Part shown: positions 5,084-7,713 of the stretch, one piece after another
Position numbering within the stretch: position 1 is the first letter of the stretch
Layout of the letters: each line of letters begins with the position of its first letter
Source: Caldivirga sp.
GTDB taxonomy: Archaea; Thermoproteota; Thermoprotei; Thermoproteales; Thermocladiaceae
Direction: 5' to 3'
Assembly (NCBI GenBank): GCA_028275645.1
Contig: JAPWUH010000053.1
Location: forward strand, 1-7,713
Length of the DNA: 7,713 nucleotides
Notes under the pieces: generated by a model
What the model was told of the DNA's origin: nothing
Databases searched by the model: none
The model's input: only the letters and a program-made list of their open reading frames with translations
Position numbers and translations under genes: made by a program

Positions 5084-5091
5084 TTAATAAA
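5084..5091 (-). promoter_or_regulatory. TATA box for the candidate C/D sRNA
   Basis: The minus strand reads GGATTTATTAATATTTAG, with core TTTATTAA. A start 26 nt downstream is near 5061, nine bases before the C box. The AT-rich stretch 5077-5104 contains overlapping alternatives on both strands. Confidence 0.4.
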
Positions 5092-5169
5092 TCCTTTATT
5101 AATCCAACCCCCACCGACACCGCCCAACCCTACCAGTGGGTTTAACCACCTTTTAAGTGATTTACTGGA

Positions 5170-5215
5170 CTTAGCTATTAGCTAAGTGAATACATTATCT
5201 TCCCCTTGCTAATAG
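5170..5215. repeat. Nested inverted repeats upstream of the tnpB remnant
   Basis: CTTAGCTATTAGCTAAG (5170-5186) is a perfect palindrome around a central T. In addition, CTATTAGC (5175-5182) recurs inverted as GCTAATAG (5208-5215), the latter inside a small hairpin with CCCCT/AGGGG arms (5202-5218). IS200/IS605-type elements use imperfect hairpins at their left ends, so this could be a left-end relic of the truncated TnpB element. That is inference; no second copy is available for comparison. Confidence 0.3.
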
Positions 5216-5280
5216 GGGGTGGATGGGTGCTATGGCTATGAAGACACGGTAGCGTATTGACACCACATGACAAGTCTCGC

Positions 5281-5434
5281 CTTTTATTGTGTGGTTTGGA
5301 TGCTGGTGGTTGAGTTTGTTTGAAGTTTTGGTTTTTGGTTGTTTTTTTGTTTCTGGTTACTTTTTAATTCCTCCTTTGTTTTGTGTTTTCTTGGTGCTTG
5401 GGTTGGTGCCTCTGGGAGGGGGTTTGGGCATGGT
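5281..5434 (+). other. G+T-rich low-complexity tract, no gene
   Basis: By hand count about 83% of 5311-5430 is G or T on the plus strand (8 A and 12 C in 120 bases). An ORF opens at 5339 and runs in frame into the tnpB remnant, but its first 32 codons are low-complexity and match nothing I know in TnpB. The tract occupies the place where the TnpB N-terminal half should be. Bases 5325-5344, reverse-complemented, match 6042-6061 at 17 of 20 positions, an imperfect inverted repeat around the remnant. Confidence 0.45.
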
Positions 5435-6130
5435 GACACCGCCATTTTAATCAATGGTTCGAGTATTAAGGCTGAGTATTACTGGTGGAGGCGTGAGACC
5501 AAGACCTACCAATCAGTCAGAGACTGGTTGGGGAATCGTGGCTTCAATGCATGGCGCAAGTACCATGCATTCTACCTACATGCCAAGTATAAGCAGCACG
5601 AGAGGCTAAGGCACTACTACAGGACTGCAATCAGATTCCTGGCGAGGATAATGCATGGAATGGGAGTCAACGAGGTGTTCGTTGGTTACCCATACATGGT
5701 GAACAAAAGCAACGGCAATGAGTATAATGTGAACATCTGGTGGTTCAACAAGGTCATTAGGTGGTTGGGTGAGGTGCTGCAGGAGTATGGGGTTAAACTG
5801 CATGTTGTTAATGAGTATGGGACAAGCAAACAATGCTCAATATGCAATACAAACCATGAGAATGGTAGAGTGAAGAGGGGACTATACGTATGCCAGACAA
5901 CTGGCATAAAAATCAACGCCGACCTAAACGCAGCAAGGAATATCGCAAAAAGAGCAGGCTACGAAACACCAATACCGAGAAAAATACTCAGCTACATAGT
6001 AACAGCAAACGGCGTGAAACCAATAACCCCCATGGAGGGGGAAACAACCAAAACCCCAAAATTAACCCCACCCCCCAAAAGGGCGGGAAGGGGGTCATTA
6101 AGTAGGTCCATTAATGAACACTCTAGGTAG
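5435..6130 (+). pseudogene. tnpB: tnpB remnant (IS200/IS605-type RNA-guided nuclease), N-terminal half lost
   Basis: The C-terminal part of TnpB, the RNA-guided DNA nuclease of IS200/IS605- and IS607-type elements. Homology starts near GDTAILINGSSIKAEYYWWR, which in intact relatives lies just after the first RuvC motif. The N-terminal domains and the first catalytic Asp are therefore missing. What follows is recognisable: the helical insert with RLRHYYRTAIRFLAR, VNEVFVGYPYMVNK, KLHVVNEYGTSKQCSIC, the zinc-finger pair C-x2-C (5834, 5843), a single Cys in YVCQTTGIKINAD (5891; the expected second Cys at about 5900 is Thr, perhaps a subfamily trait), and RuvC-III Asp in NADLNAARNIAKR (codon 5921). 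The tail overlaps the omegaRNA scaffold and reads through the element end into the flank before stopping at TAG 6128. It cannot be an active nuclease. The preserved frame may mean recent decay. Confidence 0.8.
6027..6098 (+). mobile_element. Right end / omegaRNA scaffold of the tnpB remnant
   Basis: It overlaps the 3' end of the tnpB frame, as is usual for this family. A hairpin with CCCCC (6027-6031) and GGGGG (6037-6041) arms is followed by a CAACCAAAACCCC linker, a weaker hairpin with CCCACCC and GGGCGGG arms (one A/C mismatch where the orphan copy has G/C), and GGGGGTCAT ending at 6098. Similarity to the orphan scaffold at 1719-1789 ends here, placing the element boundary at TCA or TCAT. 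The guide would be read from 6099 onward. Confidence 0.6.
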
Positions 6131-6201
6131 GTAGCAATTAAAGCCCTCTTAGACTAAACACGCCTTTAAGGGGGTGGTTATGGATGTGGTTAGGGATCAT
6201 C

Positions 6202-7686
6202 CTACTGCCGTACCTTAACCATCGGGAATGGTATCACCTCCTTAATTGAGTACTGGCCGGTCAATATCATGACCAGCCTATCAATACCCACACCGAGTCC
6301 ACCTGTGGGTGGCATACCGTAGCTGAGGGCCATTACGAAGTCGTAGTCGTAGGGGTGGGCTTCCTCGTCACCCATCCTGAAGCGTTCAGCCTCCTCCTCG
6401 AAGAACTTATGCTGGAGCATAGGGTCATTAAGCTCGGTGTAGGCGTTCGCCAATTCAAGGCCTGCAATGTACAGTTCGAAGCGTTCAATTAAACCAGGCT
6501 TAGACCTATGGGGCTTGCACAGCGGCGTTGTCTCCTGGGGATAGTCGGTTACGAAGGTTGGCTGGATAAGCTTAGGTGCGACGAGCTTATCAAAGAGCTT
6601 CTCAATCATGAGCCCCCTGACGTATTGCCCACCCCTGGGCACAAGCTTATTCTCATCCATCAGCCGCCTCAACTCATCATCACTCATCTTCTCAACATCT
6701 TTACCTAACTCACTGCTGAGCGCCTCATACATGGTAACCCTCTTGAAGGGGGCTGTTAGGTTAATCTCAACGTACTTCCCCTCACCAATGGGGTACTTAA
6801 CCGTTGATGAACCAATCACCTTAACCGCCACCTGCGATATCATGTCCTCGGTCAGCTTCATTATGTCGTTGTAGTCGGCATAAGCCCAGTAGAGCTCAAG
6901 CATTGTGAACTCCGGGTTGTGGTGCACATCAATGTCCTCGTTCCTAAAAACCTTACCAATCTCGTAGACCTTATTGAAACCACCCACTATGAACCTCTTC
7001 AGGTAAAGCTCAAGGCTAATCCTCAGGTACCAGTCCTCATCAAGGGCGTTAACATGAGTCTTAAAGGGCTTGGCCAATGCCCCACCGTAGACTGGTTGAA
7101 GAACAGGGGTCTCAACCTCAAGGAACCCCCTTGAGTTGAGGAATTCCCTTATTGCCTGAATCACCCTAAACCTGGTTTGAATTACCCTCCTGGCCTCACT
7201 ATTGTAAAGGAGGTCAAGGTACCTGTGCGTGTACCTCCACTCAGTTGTGTACTTACTCCAGTCAGGTGGTTCAAGCAGCGCCTTTGAGAGTAGCTCGTAG
7301 CTGCGGACCAATAGCGTCAACTCGCCCTTAAGCGTGTAGAATAAGTCACCCTCAACCCCTATGATATCACCCCTGTCTATGAATCTATGGAATTCCTCAA
7401 ACCTCTCACCAAGCTCATTAACCCTCAGGTAAAGTTGAAGCCTCTCCCCCTCATCAAAGATATCGACGAATGATGCCTTACCATGCCTCCTGATGTTAGC
7501 AACCCTACCCACTGTCCTGATACCCCTGTAGAATGGGTCATGGCTAACCGGGTAATTCTTAGCCAACTCCCTTATCTGCGCAATGGTGTGAGTGAACTCG
7601 AACTTATGCGGATAAGGATTAACACCCCTACTCCTCAACTCCTCAACAACCCTTAGCCTGTTGGGGTCCCACTGGGGTTTATACAT
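6202..7686 (-). CDS. lysS: Lysyl-tRNA synthetase, class II
   Basis: Attaches lysine to tRNA-Lys using ATP in the cytoplasm. From the ATG at 7686 it has 494 residues, the usual length for class II LysRS (about 490-510). An OB-fold anticodon-binding domain (about 55-135; [20 protein letters not shown]) precedes the catalytic core. Motif 1 is near 172-198 ([19 protein letters not shown]), motif 2 is [19 protein letters not shown] (246-264), and motif 3 is GLGVGIDRL (463-471). Lysine-specific elements are [19 protein letters not shown] and [11 protein letters not shown]. The frame is open to the window edge, with TTG at 7698 and an Ala-rich stretch upstream, so the true start could be TTG 7698 or outside. 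ATG 7686 fits the usual beginning of the family. No ribosome-binding site is visible before it. The 71 bp between its stop and the tnpB remnant hold no gene. Confidence 0.94.
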   Translation of the reverse strand: MYKPQWDPNRLRVVEELRSRGVNPYPHKFEFTHTIAQIRELAKNYPVSHDPFYRGIRTVGRVANIRRHGKASFVDIFDEGERLQLYLRVNELGERFEEFHRFIDRGDIIGVEGDLFYTLKGELTLLVRSYELLSKALLEPPDWSKYTTEWRYTHRYLDLLYNSEARRVIQTRFRVIQAIREFLNSRGFLEVETPVLQPVYGGALAKPFKTHVNALDEDWYLRISLELYLKRFIVGGFNKVYEIGKVFRNEDIDVHHNPEFTMLELYWAYADYNDIMKLTEDMISQVAVKVIGSSTVKYPIGEGKYVEINLTAPFKRVTMYEALSSELGKDVEKMSDDELRRLMDENKLVPRGGQYVRGLMIEKLFDKLVAPKLIQPTFVTDYPQETTPLCKPHRSKPGLIERFELYIAGLELANAYTELNDPMLQHKFFEEEAERFRMGDEEAHPYDYDFVMALSYGMPPTGGLGVGIDRLVMILTGQYSIKEVIPFPMVKVRQ

Positions 7687-7713
7687 ACTTAACGGCAAGG
7701 CGGCAGCGGCCTT

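Noticed and set aside
5339..5434. First 32 codons of the ORF entering the tnpB remnant as a real signal peptide or TM segment
   Set aside because: The hydrophobic translation follows from the G+T-rich composition, and TnpB proteins have no such N-terminus.
6508..7134. Plus-strand ORFs inside lysS, and similar antisense ORFs in the other genes
   Set aside because: They are antisense or shifted-frame shadows of well-recognised proteins with no family similarity of their own.
1..7713. CRISPR array
   Set aside because: No set of regularly spaced direct repeats is visible; the repeated elements are hairpins of TnpB-type ends and single palindromes.

Overview
The window looks like chromosomal DNA of a hyperthermophilic crenarchaeon of the order Thermoproteales, close to Caldivirga or Vulcanisaeta. 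The order rests on several signs: an archaeal TrpRS, eS26, a class II LysRS, a tRNA with a bulge-helix-bulge intron, TATA boxes about 26 nt upstream of start codons (leaderless transcripts), GTG/TTG starts and a candidate C/D box sRNA. The genus is inference only.

Layout, left to right. 1-591 (+) is the 3' part of trpS. 592-1143 has no intact gene but holds a GC-rich, foldable block on the minus strand with its own promoter-like TATA (candidate ncRNA, about 720-844) and degenerate plus-strand coding-like pieces (900-1161). 1144-1608 (-) is a YkgJ-type cysteine-cluster protein. 1719-1866 (-) holds an orphan TnpB-type right end/omegaRNA scaffold plus further hairpins. 2052-2480 (+) encodes ribosomal protein eS26 with an unusual C-terminal tail. 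2581-2705 (+) is tRNA-Val(GAC) with a 47-nt intron. 2761-3882 (+) encodes an N-terminally anchored coiled-coil protein with tyrosine at every seventh residue and many N-glycosylation sequons. It is convergent, with a 6-bp gap, with a four-helix membrane protein (3889-4497, -). 4583-4903 (-) encodes a small protein with two cysteine repeats.

4904-5434 is non-coding: an AT palindrome promoter, a candidate C/D box sRNA (5004-5052, -), inverted repeats and a strongly G+T-biased tract. That tract runs into a 5'-truncated tnpB pseudogene (5435-6130, +) whose 3' omegaRNA/right-end scaffold is retained and matches the orphan copy at 1719-1789. 6202-7686 (-) is lysS, open to the window edge.

Much of the window is translation machinery (TrpRS, eS26, tRNA-Val, LysRS, possibly an RNA-modification guide). 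It is interspersed with lineage-specific surface/membrane genes and debris of at least two related TnpB-type elements. The most interesting points are the tyrosine-heptad glycoprotein, the two TnpB scaffolds on opposite strands with no intact nuclease in the window, the candidate C/D sRNA and the unassigned structured RNA at 720-844.
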